Source: Rhizophlyctis rosea (taxonomy: Eukaryota > Chytridiomycota > Chytridiomycetes > Rhizophlyctidales > Rhizophlyctidaceae). From it: DNA of 53,301 nt. The notes beneath the pieces were generated by a model, which worked only from the letters and a program-made list of their open reading frames with translations, did not search any database and was not told the origin of the DNA. Both the position numbers and the translations under genes were made by a program. Where the stretch lies: NCBI GenBank assembly GCA_027596075.1, contig JADGJC010000285.1:1-53301 (forward strand), written 5' to 3'. Shown piece by piece: positions 10,801 through 23,418 of the stretch (positions are counted from its first letter, which is position 1; the number at the start of each line of letters is the position of its first letter).

Positions 10801-12630
10801 GTCGGTAACCCGGAATGCGTCGAATAAACAAAGGCAAAGGAGGAGATGGATGTCGGTGTAGGGATTGTAGTATGAAACCTCGACCTCGTATAATCTTTCG
10901 AATGCGAAAAATCCAACAGCGTAAGTGTGCGGGGTTGGGAGATAGGTGTGCCGCCGTTGATTATCAGAAGATTATCCTCCGCCGTAGACCCTCTCAACCA
11001 AACAATCTCCCTAACCGCATGTCTATGTTCCGAATCCACACTCCCCTTCTTAACTCCTTTCCCTTCCTCCAGCGTTCTAACACACACAGGTTTCGGTTTC
11101 GACTCCCCCTTCTTCAGCCCATCCAACCACCCGCCGTCTTTTGTGCTCCAGAATGTTAGGTACGAGTCGTAGGCGGCAACAAAATGCTGCCCGTCAGGCC
11201 TCCAGGCGAGGGTTGTTAGTGTTGGCGAGGAGTGGAATGTACGTATTGGTGTTGAGGTAGTGATGTTGTAGGTTATGATGTGGCCGGTTGAGTAGCCTAT
11301 CAGGAGGGTGGTGGGGTCGGTTGGGTGGAGGGAGAGGGATTGGACGTGAGGTTGTGGTGGTGGTGAGGTGGAGTGGGTTGGTGTGTTGGTTCCTTCTATT
11401 GGTACTGAAAACAACGCCCTGCTTAGCACATGATATACGATCCACCATTCAAGTCAAACAAGCTCCTTGAAAAGGCCACCCCACCCCACCCCCACCCCCA
11501 CCCCCCCCCCCCCCGGCGCCCCCCCCCCCCCCCCCCAGCAACACACCCGGGCCCCGCCCGCCGCCGGCCGCAGACCACCCGAGGCCGCCAGGGCCCCCGN
11601 NNNNNNNNNCCCCCCCGCCCGCCCCCCCCCGCGCGAGAAAAAACCGTTCGCGGCCCCCTCCCAAAACCGCAAAACTCACCGCCAGCAGCTCCGTCACCCT
11701 GCACCGCCTCCTTCGCATTCCCACCCGCATTCCCCACAACACCCGGAACAGCCCCCCCACCCACCGCCACATCCACAGACACCAAACACTCAATAATATA
11801 CTTCGCCTTAACGCCCTTCACCGTATCATACGCCCACACCTGTCCATTGCTCAACCCCACGAAAAACCACCTTGAATTAACCATAACTTCCAGACACGTA
11901 ACAGGCACAGAAAGCGCAAGTGATGGGAATTGAAGTTCAGCGGTTTGGAGGTTCCAGACGTGCAGGATGGTGGAAGAGGATATGGCGATGAGGAATTTAT
12001 CGCCGGTTTTGAAGGCGAGGTGTGTTATTGGAGAGGGTTGAGGGATTGGTGTGGGTGGTGTTAGGGTCTGTTGAAAGGTCGGAGTTAGTTGTCCGTGGAT
12101 GTATATTTCGTATGTGGAGGAAGGGCTTCTCATTTGAATTCAACAATCACCAAGACTGATATGATCCACCCCATCAAGCCCAGTCCAGTCCAATCAAGCC
12201 GGATCCAGCCACCCAGAGGAGACGGGCAGTGTAGTCAATGCCGGATCCAACCCAGTGCAACCCAGTCCACCCGGTTCGAGCGTGCTGCATATCCTTCCTC
12301 CTTCGCTCGCCTCTCATTCCCATCCAAAAGCTTCCTCCGTTCGCACCCACCGTTGCTTCCCTCTCCGCGTCCCTTTGAATAGTACACTCATGATTTCATC
12401 AAGGAACTACACACCTTCTCCAAAACCTTCCCAGCGACAAACACGGCGCCGTTGTTGAGACCAAAGGCGAGTAGAGACTGAACAGGATCATGAGCGACTA
12501 TTGTGGGACCACCATTATCGGGAAATCCATAAGTTGCAAGTGTGTCTATGTCGAAACTTGGGTGCTCGCGTTGTCTATTTCTGTTTGAACCGGACGCCGA
12601 GCGGCGGGTTATGGAACGGAGGAAGTTCAT
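7830..12630 (-). CDS. SRO7: Tomosyn / Sro7-type (Lgl family) WD40 protein with C-terminal R-SNARE motif
   Basis: Eleven exons whose phases all join: 12630-12415, 12067-11680, 11404-9710, 9610-9407, 9321-9199, 9142-8846, 8768-8648, 8505-8407, 8334-8222, 8137-8037 and 7958-7830, giving 1161 aa, the usual tomosyn size. The N-terminus (LATYGFPDNG then HDPVQSLLAFG) is the classic Lgl/Sro7 opening. WD40 strands follow, for example HVWNL, TLAWRPDGQHFVAAY and LQFWHL. A long Gly/Ser/Thr/Pro-rich insert lies near 10390-9950. The last two exons form an R-SNARE coiled coil with the central Arg in LNERGERLEQLEQKFGELG. Tomosyns bind plasma-membrane syntaxin and SNAP25-type SNAREs and regulate vesicle fusion; Sro7 links Rab Sec4 to exocytosis. 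The TGA after QKKW is also a possible GTGAGT donor, and animal tomosyns continue a few residues past KKW, so a tiny last exon cannot be excluded. The 11679-11405 intron holds an assembly gap. Confidence 0.93.
11490..11640. repeat. Poly-C tracts around a 10-N assembly gap inside a tomosyn intron
   Basis: Runs of C interrupted by G, then Ns at 11600-11609, then more C runs. Both flanks fall inside the intron 11679-11405 (donor GCG|GTGAGT, acceptor TTTTCAG|TACC), so the coding sequence is not affected. The composition is unlike anything else in the window and probably reflects low-quality read ends or an unresolvable homopolymer. Confidence 0.8.
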
Positions 12631-13240
12631 CGTGCAATAGTGACGTGGGGAGAGCGGTTACGTATTGGAGAGGCGTTGACTGTGAGCGTTGTTGTGCGGT
12701 TGTAGTGAAGTTGGACCGTTCAATGTTTGGAGGGAACGGTTGTCCTATCGTTCCCACGAACAGGCATTAACAGTGAGACTGGAGGTCTGTTTACCAAGCT
12801 CTTTGCGGCCGGTAAGCAGCAAAAAAGCAAAAGCCTACCCGCAAACATCACCTTTCTACCTCGCGCCCCGTTGACTGTCTGCCTGACCGCTTGTTGTATT
12901 GCGTGATAATAGATGACACGTTTACCTATATGCAATGGGAGTGAAGGAATGGAGGTGGGAGCAGGGAGTTGGTCCTTGGAAGGAGGGATTTGGTGGGGCG
13001 TGCAATGGCAGTTGGCTGGTAACACGTGTGGCGTAGTGTGGTCACACAGGGGGGGGCGCGGGTCCATAAATTCACGCCAGGGTCCTAACAACACATCGAG
13101 ACGGATGCAAACGGATGCGACTTTCTCGCGGATTGTCATTGCATATTGCATGCATTGGAAGCAAAATGATGCCAACCAGACTGGCAAGGAATCTGCAGCC
13201 AGCATTATCCAGATAGGTGAGATATTTGTGTGAAAAACTC
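12631..13240. promoter_or_regulatory. Upstream region of the tomosyn gene
   Basis: Contains the presumed promoter of the minus-strand tomosyn gene. A 161-aa frame at 12720-13205 has no recognisable motif and I treat it as chance. No clear TATA box was identified. Confidence 0.3.
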
Positions 13241-16200
13241 GTCCTCAAAAACATTGCTTCGTATGTTAGTTAGACAATCGCGCTGCTTGTTGACGAGCAT
13301 CAAAAGATTGTGGCTTCATCATGTGCGTTGTCAAATTTCGCATCAAACATTCTATGTGGAGCATGTTGTTTCTTCACTTCCTAAGAATTGTGCTTTCATC
13401 ACGAAAGCCACCGAACAAAGAACTGCTTCAAAATGACGACTGATGCATCCGGGATGACAGATGTCAAACGTACTGGCAAACATCTGGTGACCAATGACAA
13501 GCCAACCTGCTACAGTTGCATTGCATGTACAATAGGTTACTCAAGCACGATGCGGTGCTGCAAGTCTGTCAAAGCAAAACATTGCAAGGCTCACGCAGGA
13601 AAACTTTGTTCAATGGAGCAATTGCAAGGTCATTAGAAAGGGCACTGAACCTGCGGCCGCCTGCACGAAGAAATGTCATATCGGGAGCGTAGTGGTACGC
13701 ATCATTTTTCGACACTTTTCCAAATGGCAAAAAAAAGATAAACGATCTCTTCAGTCTCGGACGTCGTTACATCCACATCCTTCAAGGGGCAACAACGTGA
13801 GCATCGTGCGTTGATCGCAATGAAATGGAGGTGGGCGTAACGAGTGCCCTGCATCATGCATTGCAGCAAGCAACATTGCAAAGCTCCACCGTGAACTCAT
13901 TTTGATGAGTATTTGAAATTCCAGTCAACGGCCGCACGTTTCCACATAGTTACCATTCGGTTCGGCGTCCGTACTGATTGCTGTAGAGAGCAGAGCAATA
14001 GTGGATGGTATGTCAATTGATTCTGCTTTTTTTGCGACACCTGTTCAAAAAGCAACATAAGAAAACGAAAAACAAAAACTCAACCCGACAATGTTGCAGA
14101 ACCCGGTTGGCCTTCAAAGGCAGATGCGCCGCTTACCTTCGTCATCCGGAAGTGTGAGTTCTATGCTCTCGGCTTGTCACGTTTTGCGTCATGGATCATG
14201 CACTCACACCTTGTCATTCTTGGAAAACCTTTCCAATCCCCACTCGTACAACACTGTCCGCGCTTACCTGAGACCAGCGGACGAGTCTGACCATCTCTAG
14301 AGGTGCTAGTCGCTTTCGTTGTTCATTTTGATACCACGTCAATGTCCCAGGACAGGGCTGCCCAGCTTTTGATAGCACTCCCAGCCCAACAAATCGCTCT
14401 GCATGTGGTCACAACGTGCTTGGTTTATCATCGCCAGTCATCTGAACTGAAATAGCATCCTGACCTAGGTCCTTTTTCCGCTCATGCGACTAATGCTAAC
14501 AATGCTTCTAGGTAGACAGATGAGTGTCAGATGAATGTCAAACTCAGTGCAAAAGATCACAGCCCCAGCTGTCCGGCACGCAGTTTGAAGAGATTGCCAA
14601 ATGGTTTCAAAGCAACATTACATGTCCTTACTCAGGTCGCTCGATAGGGTTGTAGGGTCTTGAGCGTGCATCACTTACATTCATTTCTGTGTCGAGGCAG
14701 AAAAAAACCACTTGCGCCCACAGTGACGGAGCAGATATGCCATGAATGCACCTGTAGTCACCCTCCAAGTGCAAAATGAAGCTGATTTTCATCGACATTG
14801 CCAAAATATTGGCGGTACCTAATGGGCTATATTTGCTCATTTACTTTCTGTCGGGCCCAACTCTCGTAACAAAGACGGCTAGGTTATCAGTCAGCAAGGA
14901 ACAGATAAGGTGCGGTTGGCCGCGCCGCAAAACGAGTGCTGCCACCTTCCGGGTAACGACACATGCCTTTCAGCCTTTTTAGCTTCAAGATATAGACACC
15001 GAGTTGGAAGTTTCACAATGTAGAGGTATCTACTTCTTCCTTCGAAACATCTGCCCAACAATGAAGTTTTGGTCCCACAAGTGCCGCAAGGAAAATGGCT
15101 TCCGGGTCTGCACCTACTGACATGAATGGGCCGTCCTTCGAGAATCGTGATGATTTTTTGCCACCTCTGCCTTCAGTCAGCAAATAATCGGATCTATTTT
15201 CAAGGACGCTCATAGCCCCACACGCCGGGGTAACCGGCTTGGGAGGTGCATCCCCACAGTCGAGAATGCGAGTCACGTCATCGACCAGTTCTCCTCAAAG
15301 ACTCAAAATATCACGCTCTCATTGCTGAGATCTCTGCGTATCCCTGCGTTGCGGACAAATACCTCGGATGCCGGCTACGATGTAGTCTCACATTCCAACC
15401 CATAACCTATGAGATGATGAAAGCCAACGGTCATCTGCCAGAGCGACTTAGTCCATACTCTGTCATGCCTACACTCATGCCCACTCCAAACCTTTGTGTC
15501 CTCATCCTTTTTCAGAATCTCACACATGGATTAGCAGCAGCGCTGAAGCTCCTGATGCCACAACAGCCCGAACGAAGATGAACTGCATAGAAAAAAAAGA
15601 CACGACCGCCATACCATGCCGCATCATTTGCGGAATCATACTGGACCCATACAGATAATGAATGTGGCGACTTGCAATGGAAAGGTTACAAATTTGTGCT
15701 AGCTGTAGTCTGCCCTATTATTTTTGATTGTGGAGTTTGAACTGTACGTCCTGAATCTATGCATTATGATAGGTCCCCGCCCGAATTGGCGATCGCATCA
15801 TGCCAGCGCGCTACGATCCCCATAGGATGCGTGAACTTGTCGTGAAATTCTTTTTTGACCATTCCACGCAAATGCATTATTTCAGACGAATCTGGACCTC
15901 CTGCAGTTTAGCAAAAACGAACCTCCAGTATGAGTGTGCAAGTCATTGATGAGCAGCTATACATAAGGCGAAACCATGCACGAGGGGAAAAACACAGCTA
16001 AATTATAGGAGATCATTCGGAACACAGGTCGAAACGCAGATGGAAAGTTTGTTGATTTCCGTCCGTCGCGAGGGATGTCACTGGCTGGATTCCCACCAAA
16101 AGCATTGGTATGGGGCCGCCAGGTGCGCTCCGCCGCCATTTTAACGAATGAATGAAGGATATCAAACGACGTGTTATCGGGATACGTGCTGAGAAAAATA

Positions 16201-19200
16201 TTCTCGGTCCGTCCAAATCAACTAGACCGGAGGACAGCATGATCCGTATGACGTATGCAGCAAAATGTTGTCTTTTCGTCTGTTTGCAAGTTCTTATCAT
16301 CTTTTTGCCTCACCATGTTATTGGGCGTGGGGCTTTTCAATGCTCTCTATCAGGAATTTACAAGCAATACCTGAATGGACAAGCGAACCAACGTGCGTGC
16401 TGTCACAGCTGGTCTCGCCTTGCGGACGAGGAACACACATTGCTGCTCTTTTTCTGTTCCAATCTTTTGATTCTCGAGCCATTGGGCACCACCCATTCCA
16501 AGCTTGCATCGTTCCTGCCACTCACACTATGGCATATCAGAAAGCGCGGACACACAGAACATTCAATGGCGATGGGACAGACTGATACAGATCCATTTGA
16601 AAGACGTACGATTGCATCCGGCTCGCAACAAAGTCATTCAGGTTCGGAGTGCTTTCAAGTCTTTGATCACATTTTTCACATCTGCGATGTTGCTTTTTTG
16701 TGTATTATGTGGGGAGAGTCTGATAGCTAGCTCTCAGGACATCAAGGTGGTAACTTTGAGTACCGCAGAGCAATGTCTTAAGTCATGGAGTTCCCGTGAT
16801 AATCCGCTCCAGATACGCACATTCGTGGACCAGCGGCCACTGCAAGCGTCATCTTCATTTCATTCAGTTTCTCCTATAGTGAAGGTTTAATTTTTCCAGC
16901 ATCACGAACTAGGCTTCAAGCATTTGAGCCATATTGTTATTGAATCATATCCTCTTCCGTTGTAGGAAAAAGGTACACATTCGTCATCAAATGCCGTAAC
17001 AGATTTTGCTGCACAAATGGTGCTACAGCTGGGTCAGTAGCCCATTGCATTCTTTATGAGTCGCCTGGCGTTGGGCGAAAGAAAATTGGTGGTTTACCTG
17101 ATGCGTCGAGTTGAGAAGACGCGAACTTGATATCATCAGAATATCTTCTGATGTCTCAAATCGCGGCCAAAATGTTCTTCACTTCGCCGCAAAGTCAATT
17201 ACCGATCAACTCCATAATCCCAACGATCCATGATCCACATCGAAAGTTTCGTGGTTGATCAGTCCTCGTCATGTCATCATTCTATAGTGAGGGTGTTGTC
17301 GATTCTAAGCCTGCAAATTCCATTTACCGGTAAAGAATACAGCATCGCATCCAACATCTAAAGTATGTTGGGTCTGGTGGAGATTCCGAGATCAACGAGC
17401 TACAATCAAACCCAGTACAAAAGCAATTGGTTGCATGGCTGGATGCCGTCCCGCATCATCCCCGAGCTTTGAAATCCTCAACACCTTTTGCACAACTAGG
17501 GGTGTACTATGAGATGGATGCCTATTTCGCTCGTAAAAGACCGTGGATCACATCAAAACATCTGATTGCGCAAACCGTCAGTGAGTCTCCTTGAGGCCTT
17601 CAACCATTTTGAGTGTATGGATGTCTCCATGATCAGCTAGTAATGCCAATGTGGTGCACAATGACATGGCAGACGCAGCAAAAAGGATGAGGACTTTCCT
17701 TTGCTTGATGATTGGAACACAACCTCTTCATTCAGAGTCACACTCCAATATTCCTGTGACAACAGAGTGATGCTTCGGCTGGGAACTCCGAAGCACAACA
17801 CAGGACGTGCGTCATTGATCTCAGTAGGCGGACGGGGCCGTTGAACCATTTAAAATCAGCAAGGTAACCTTGCATAAAATTTCTTGTAGTGCACGTAGAC
17901 CTGCTTCCTCCCGATGGCGAAGTCGTCTCACAGGGTCTTGCGCTTGTGCAACTTCCACCCCTGCAACGCTTGGTTGATGCGAGATCATGCCCGGCGGAAA
18001 GCTGCGGCATCAGATCATGCCAACTCCAAAGCCAAAAAAAGCACTTCTGGAAAGGCCATGGCTTTACAATCGTCATGCAAGACTGATTGTCCGACCAAAG
18101 AAGTACCATACCAAGATGCCAGTGAATGCATCAAGGGCCGTCGAAAAAGTCACAACGATGCGCTCGCTCAAGAATGGAAGGCCGATGTATTATTACGGGC
18201 ATGATTGCCGGTATGAAAAACGCATGCAGACTTCTTGTTCATTCAAATGAGGTCATTGCTACTCTTCAGGAAAGATCACTATGGCAACATACGGATATGC
18301 AATCGATATGGATTTCGGAAATCAGCCGCTGGTTCGCAAGTGCATTTCCAGCTCACGCGAAGTCACCAATATGTGGTGTGGTATGGCCCAGTGCTGATTC
18401 CTCCTGCAAATCGGCGAACACTGCGCAAGTTGAGTGGAATGGGTCAGCCATGGGCCTCATCCCTAAGCCCGGCAAGGAACCCGTTCTTTTTGGCAGAGTC
18501 TGGTCGGGAAAGGAGAATCGGCACTGAAAGATCAGAAACCATTCTGAATGCGCCCTTTGCAACACATGCTCGCATGCCAACCAATAGAAGATCGTGTCTT
18601 ACCTCAAGCCATCTCTCAGGGCCCCAGAAATCACCCAATGCCCTAGCGCGGTATTGACCATTTGACGGTGGGCAAAGGCTTTGAAGAGATGGAGGATTCG
18701 GGCCAGCCATTCAAGGGGCTGGTCGCCAAAAAAAAAATAGATTCACAAGCTATATCTCCAGCTACTTGATGAAATGCGTGGGTGGTGCACGAGCAATCAT
18801 CTTGCATTGAAATCGGTGCCCCAGAAACAGGAATCAACATCTCATTGCATGTTCAAAGAGTCAAGGTCGGATCGAACTCTGGGGATGCAGCCGTAGCATA
18901 GATCTTCACAATCCCCAACCTTCCGGCGCTGCCTGTTTTTCCCTATCCGCGTAACCTGGCACTCGCGCACCATCTAATGAAAGTTTGGCACGCTCCTGAG
19001 TCCGACGCCATAATGACGGACTTCATTAGATAGAAGAAAAATGACACCAACGTCAAGGTACATTGGGAGCACGTGAGCTGTATACAGGTAAAGCAGCCTT
19101 CCGGAATGCCAGGTGCTTTCGAACTAGCAGGAAACTTCATTTCAAATTCGGTGCCGCCTCAGCTACACCATTCCGCCACTCTTTAAGACAACACCAACAT

Positions 19201-19913
19201 CATCAGATTGGAGTCGGGTTGGGACTTGCCGAATTTGCCGCCTATTGACGCAGCACCGACGTCCATAAGCCGCACGAATGTCTGATTTCTTTTCCCGTTT
19301 GCAGCTATATCGGAGCAAGCACAGCGCTCATGGTGGTGCCGAACCATCAGATCAATATCCACACATGCACAGAATTTGTCAGACCCGTTGGGGACTCAAT
19401 GACACGGATGGGTGATCGTTGTGTATCCATTTTTGCGTGATCATCAAACCATTCGCGATTGATTGCTCAACCCATCGCGAACATCATTGAAAGGATCCGC
19501 GAAAAAGTATTGACAGACTGGTGTCACGCGTACAGCTGCCGAAGCAAGCAATTACTGCATTCAATAGCTGCTGTAAAATGTAGACATGGGCAGTGCGATA
19601 AGGATACGCAGCACATGGGCAAAGACTGTGCTGCTCCGATTCAGACGCAAAGGAACGCTAGACTTACTGACTCCCCTCGTGCACCAGCAGTACGGCAGAA
19701 AAAAGAACTGCGTAACATCCTGCGAAATGGCAACCAAAGCTGCTCATGGCTTTCCTTTGCAAACTTCAGGGTAGGCATCGCCATCACTAAAATAACAGTT
19801 GCGACCCTAGACTGGAATCGATGGATACACATCGCAAATGTACCGTCTAAACAAGACCCGTAGCACTATCTGCGAACGAAAGATATCGCAGCTGTGATTG
19901 TCGCGCGGAATGA

Positions 19914-20126
19914 TCACCTGCTCTGAATATGATACGGAATTGGACGAGCGTGCGCGATCATATAATGACGGGAACATGGACCACGCGATGTGATATGTTG
20001 AGTATCCTGTTTGAAAGACATCTGCGGCCACCACCAATGGGCATCCAACGTTGATTCGAGCAGATGGTGTGCTTGTGCAATGACGTGGCGATCGAATTCT
20101 TTCTGTACGTATTGAAAGGTCAACAA
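19914..20126 (-). pseudogene. Possible retroelement integrase remnant
   Basis: A 70-aa minus-strand frame contains IAQAHHLLESTLDAHWWWPQM followed by a Cys about 17 residues later. The order His-His, a TL helix, then WWPxM resembles the HHCC-type N-terminal region of Ty3/gypsy-like integrases. The second Cys pair is not evident and the flanking frames are interrupted. This is weak, motif-level evidence only. Confidence 0.2.
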
Positions 20127-22049
20127 CTTTTCACTATCAGAAAAATTCCCACAAGTATTCCATTTAAGCAGGGTAAAAGTTCAGCAAGCATTCGTTTGAA
20201 TGAGTCACCACACAAATCACATATCGTCTTAGCGTTCCACCGTCAAATCGTCAATTACACCTACACTAAAGAATCACCTGGAGGCTGTCCTCCCCATAAT
20301 CGCAGTGCCAAATAGGAGTTGCAAAGTGCTCGCTCTGCCTGTACTACGGCATTCACCAGCCTGCATCGTACTAAGTCGTCGGCGGAGGGGTCTCCATTGC
20401 ACATGTGCAGACTCGCACAATGATTGCTGTCATAGAGTCTGCAAAACGATTTCGGCGTTGCAGTTCCGGGAGTAAGAGCTATTGAAGCATGCGATTATCG
20501 CAAACATTGCTTCTATGGATCGATGCTTGCGATTCATACAATTCATTTGGCAAATCATATACGTCCTATATCAAAAACAGGACTTTCCGAGTGGAATGAT
20601 GGCGCCGCAGTGTTGTCAACGGAGGCAGTGCCACGAAGTTGATGCATACGAAATGCCGGTTCAAAAAAGAAGTGTCTTGGATTTTATCATACTGAAAGCG
20701 GAACTGCAGTGCTCCTTCTTTTTTAAATCATGGAGATCAAGTCGTCAATTTGATGAACACCAGTAACCAATTCCGCTGCCGCTTTGGAAGCGGAGATGGC
20801 TACGGCAAATCGTCGGGACAAGTGTCTCAAAAGACATGGACGGAAATTCGCTCCTGTAATCTTGATGAGCTGCGTACGTTGCGCACCATCAGTCGCACGC
20901 AGGACCCAGTCGTTGTGAGCAATGTCACGGGATGTTGAGAAGTTGGGGAAGCAATACAAACAGCAATTCAAACCGCGGTTGATATGTGCTGCTCAAAGTG
21001 GTTATGGAACAGTAAGCTAATGCTTCTGGTGACTTGGAGAACATCTCAGGACGCACGAATCTAAGCCCGTCGCAACGAGTGAAATGGATGATCGAGTGAA
21101 ACCAAGCAAAAATGAAGGCAAGGCGCTGTAAGAATGTAGCATGTCACAACAATGTATTGTCTCGTACAACGATGTGTGTTGACGCATCGCCAAAACTGAG
21201 TTGCTTTCGCTGTCGTATTTTTTGGTCCCTGGCGGCGGGCAGGGAGTGTTCATCGTGTCACCTAATGAGTTCACATTGGTGCTTAATAAGTTTTTAAGCA
21301 TTGGAAGCTATTCAGTCTCACTTGATAGTCTGCGCAATCGATACGGCATCGATAAAGGTCCGCCGTTTTTTGACGTTGAGCAACAGCAATGCGAGGTATG
21401 CAGTCCTTAGGTACCCCACAGTCTGAAGATCTTGCGAAAAGGCACTGATGCATGTACCGGAAACAGCACTTAAGGCAATTAACTCGCTGCGACTCAACAG
21501 CTCATTGCAGCCAATGCATATAGCTCAGTTCGGGCCATCCAAAGAATTACAAGGAGCATGCCCCAAACTGACGGAAGGAAGCACTTGTATTGTGCACCGA
21601 AAAAAACAGGAGTGCCAACGCTCCGAACGACATACCAGAGTGTTTCGCTGCTGTCCAATGCAAAAGTGCTGGAATCACTACCTACATGATTGAGAGAGAG
21701 CGACATTATGATCACCGATGGAGATCTTCAGTTGTAAGCTGTTGCACCATCTCAGAGAAACGATGTCTCATCACGATGTGACTCTGCTTCGGGATGAACA
21801 TCACAAAAAAAGGGGCCAAAACCAAGCTGCTGTTGACTGCCCACGTGCATCAGCACCATGCTGCTGATTGCTAGGTGGACTGCATATGAATAGGATGAAC
21901 GTGACGCAGGTAAACAGTTTGCGACACCAGAAGGCAATCAACGCTGTCACCCAAATGGTAGGCTGTGTGATCCCTTCATCAACCATGTATCGTCATCCCG
22001 CCTTCATGGAATGTGGAACGCTTGATTAGCCACGCAGCAAGTAATTTCC

Positions 22050-22113
22050 TTCCCGGCAAAATGCGAAGCAGAAGAGAATCCATCCCGGCAAAATGCGAAG
22101 AGAAGAGGAATCC
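22050..22113. repeat. Short tandem duplication, two copies of about 32 bp
   Basis: The phrase TCCCGGCAAAATGCGAAG occurs twice in direct orientation, at about 22051 and 22083. Each is followed by a purine-rich AGAAGAG(G)AATCC segment. The copies differ by a three-base indel and one base. No coding role is seen. Confidence 0.8.
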
Positions 22114-22200
22114 TTATACTCATCACGGCACAAAAACGCTGCAATCACGTATTGTTGAACAGTAACGCTCATCATAAGGGCTGTTTTGTATTAATCATCA

Positions 22201-23300
22201 CACATACAATATTCCACTGTCCCGCTACTAACTCTACTACATGAAACATCACCTAAACACCATAACCACGTCGATGGATGATCCGATGGATGCGTCGCCG
22301 TTCCGAACAGCTCAGCTTCCACGCTTGATGTCATGAACGAATGACTCACCGCATACGAACTCATGTCGCCCAGCCAAAAAGAAAGACCGGCCATACAACC
22401 TCAGTGATACAATGGGGGAGCGGAAAACTCCAGCATCGGATGGATGAAACCTAGAAAAAACTAAAGAAAAATTGGTGAGTAACATGTCATAACGAAGACT
22501 CAAACTCCCAATTTTTCCATCCATATGGTATCGCTCATTGATTGTTCACCCAAGATATAATTCATCAAGTGTTTGATCAGTTGTCCCTATCTTGTTTTTT
22601 AATCCCCGCGAACCTCCCTCCAAGACACGCTCGACAATGCGGAAAAAAGATATTTACCTCGGAAGGAGTGGCAAAAAACCAATTGTCATGCCGATGGCTG
22701 AATCGGCATTGAGAAATTTGATGAATCTGTGATCTTGGAGAAAAAAATCCCAAAAGTTAGTTGGTTGTCGACAAGATCGAACAAGTTGTGTGATGACCAA
22801 GGCCGGGTGAACGATTGGATCAGACGGGGAAAGAAGACAAAATAAAGATCCTGGTGTGCTTTTGTTCTCATCCACTTTTACAAAGTGTAACAAAAATACC
22901 AAGGTCATCACATACGTCCTAGCCCACACATGCGAATGAAATATACAATGCTTACCTATTGGCATGTCACATCTTGACCCACCACGGTGGATGTCCACGA
23001 TGGATGTCCTCACACAAAGTGTGGGAAGCGAAATGTAGATGGGGGAACTTCCCCTCCTTTTATAACCCATGCGTACGTCAGCACGATCTGCTGCGCCACG
23101 ATGCTGTGGAAGTGGAACAGAAAAACGTGCGGGTGGCTGATGCAGTTTTACGGTCTCCCATTCGCTGATGGGTAGGCAAGCCACGTCAAGCCACATGCAT
23201 GCCTCATCGAAATCCCATCAACGCACTGCTCAGTTTCTCGACTGCGCCAACTCATCAGGGAAAAAATCACACAAGTAGCTGGGTGGGGTGGGGAAAGAAG
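22201..23300. other. Upstream flank of the EF-1beta gene, no gene supported
   Basis: The longest frame, 180 aa on the minus strand at 23196-22654, has no recognisable motif and crosses what should be promoter sequence of a highly expressed gene. I regard it as chance. Confidence 0.4.
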
Positions 23301-23418
23301 GCCAAATATAAACCAACACAAACAAAACCCACTTTCCCACGCTCCTCACCGCCATCTCGTCGAACATCCTCATCTTTCCCACACTCACCCTCATCTTCAC
23401 CCACATCACCTAATCACA
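23301..23418 (+). promoter_or_regulatory. TATA box and polypyrimidine leader of the EF-1beta gene
   Basis: TATAAA lies at 23307-23312, about 107 bases before the ATG. From about 23331 to 23418 the leader is almost purely C/T with scattered A (CCCACTTTCCCACGCTCC and similar). This resembles the pyrimidine-rich start regions of translation-machinery genes in other eukaryotes. Translational control through it is inference. Confidence 0.55.

Larger units (their letters stand above)
13241..22200. other. Nine-kb gene-poor region, probably decayed mobile sequence
   Basis: No frame exceeds about 190 aa, and none forms an exon chain with plausible splice sites. A few open stretches are protein-like without a start. 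One is on the plus strand at about 17360-17590, reading KQLVAWLDAVPHHPRAL, then STPFAQLGVYYEMDAYF. Another is at 18400-18520, reading MGLIPKPGKEPVLFGRVW. A minus-strand stretch near 20050-19960 reads AHHLLESTLDAHWWWPQM, which loosely recalls the zinc-binding end of a retroelement integrase. Base composition is lower in GC than the genes. I infer degraded transposons, but no terminal repeats, reverse transcriptase YxDD box or transposase triad could be established. Confidence 0.45.

Noticed and set aside
12720..13205. 161-aa minus-strand frame upstream of tomosyn
   Set aside because: No recognised domain and located in the expected promoter region.
16152..16730. 192-aa plus-strand frame in the gene desert
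   Set aside because: Parts look protein-like but in different frames, with no known motif; treated as part of decayed sequence rather than a gene.
22654..23196. 180-aa minus-strand frame upstream of EF-1beta
   Set aside because: No motif, no splice partner, and it covers probable promoter sequence; composition is not coding-like.
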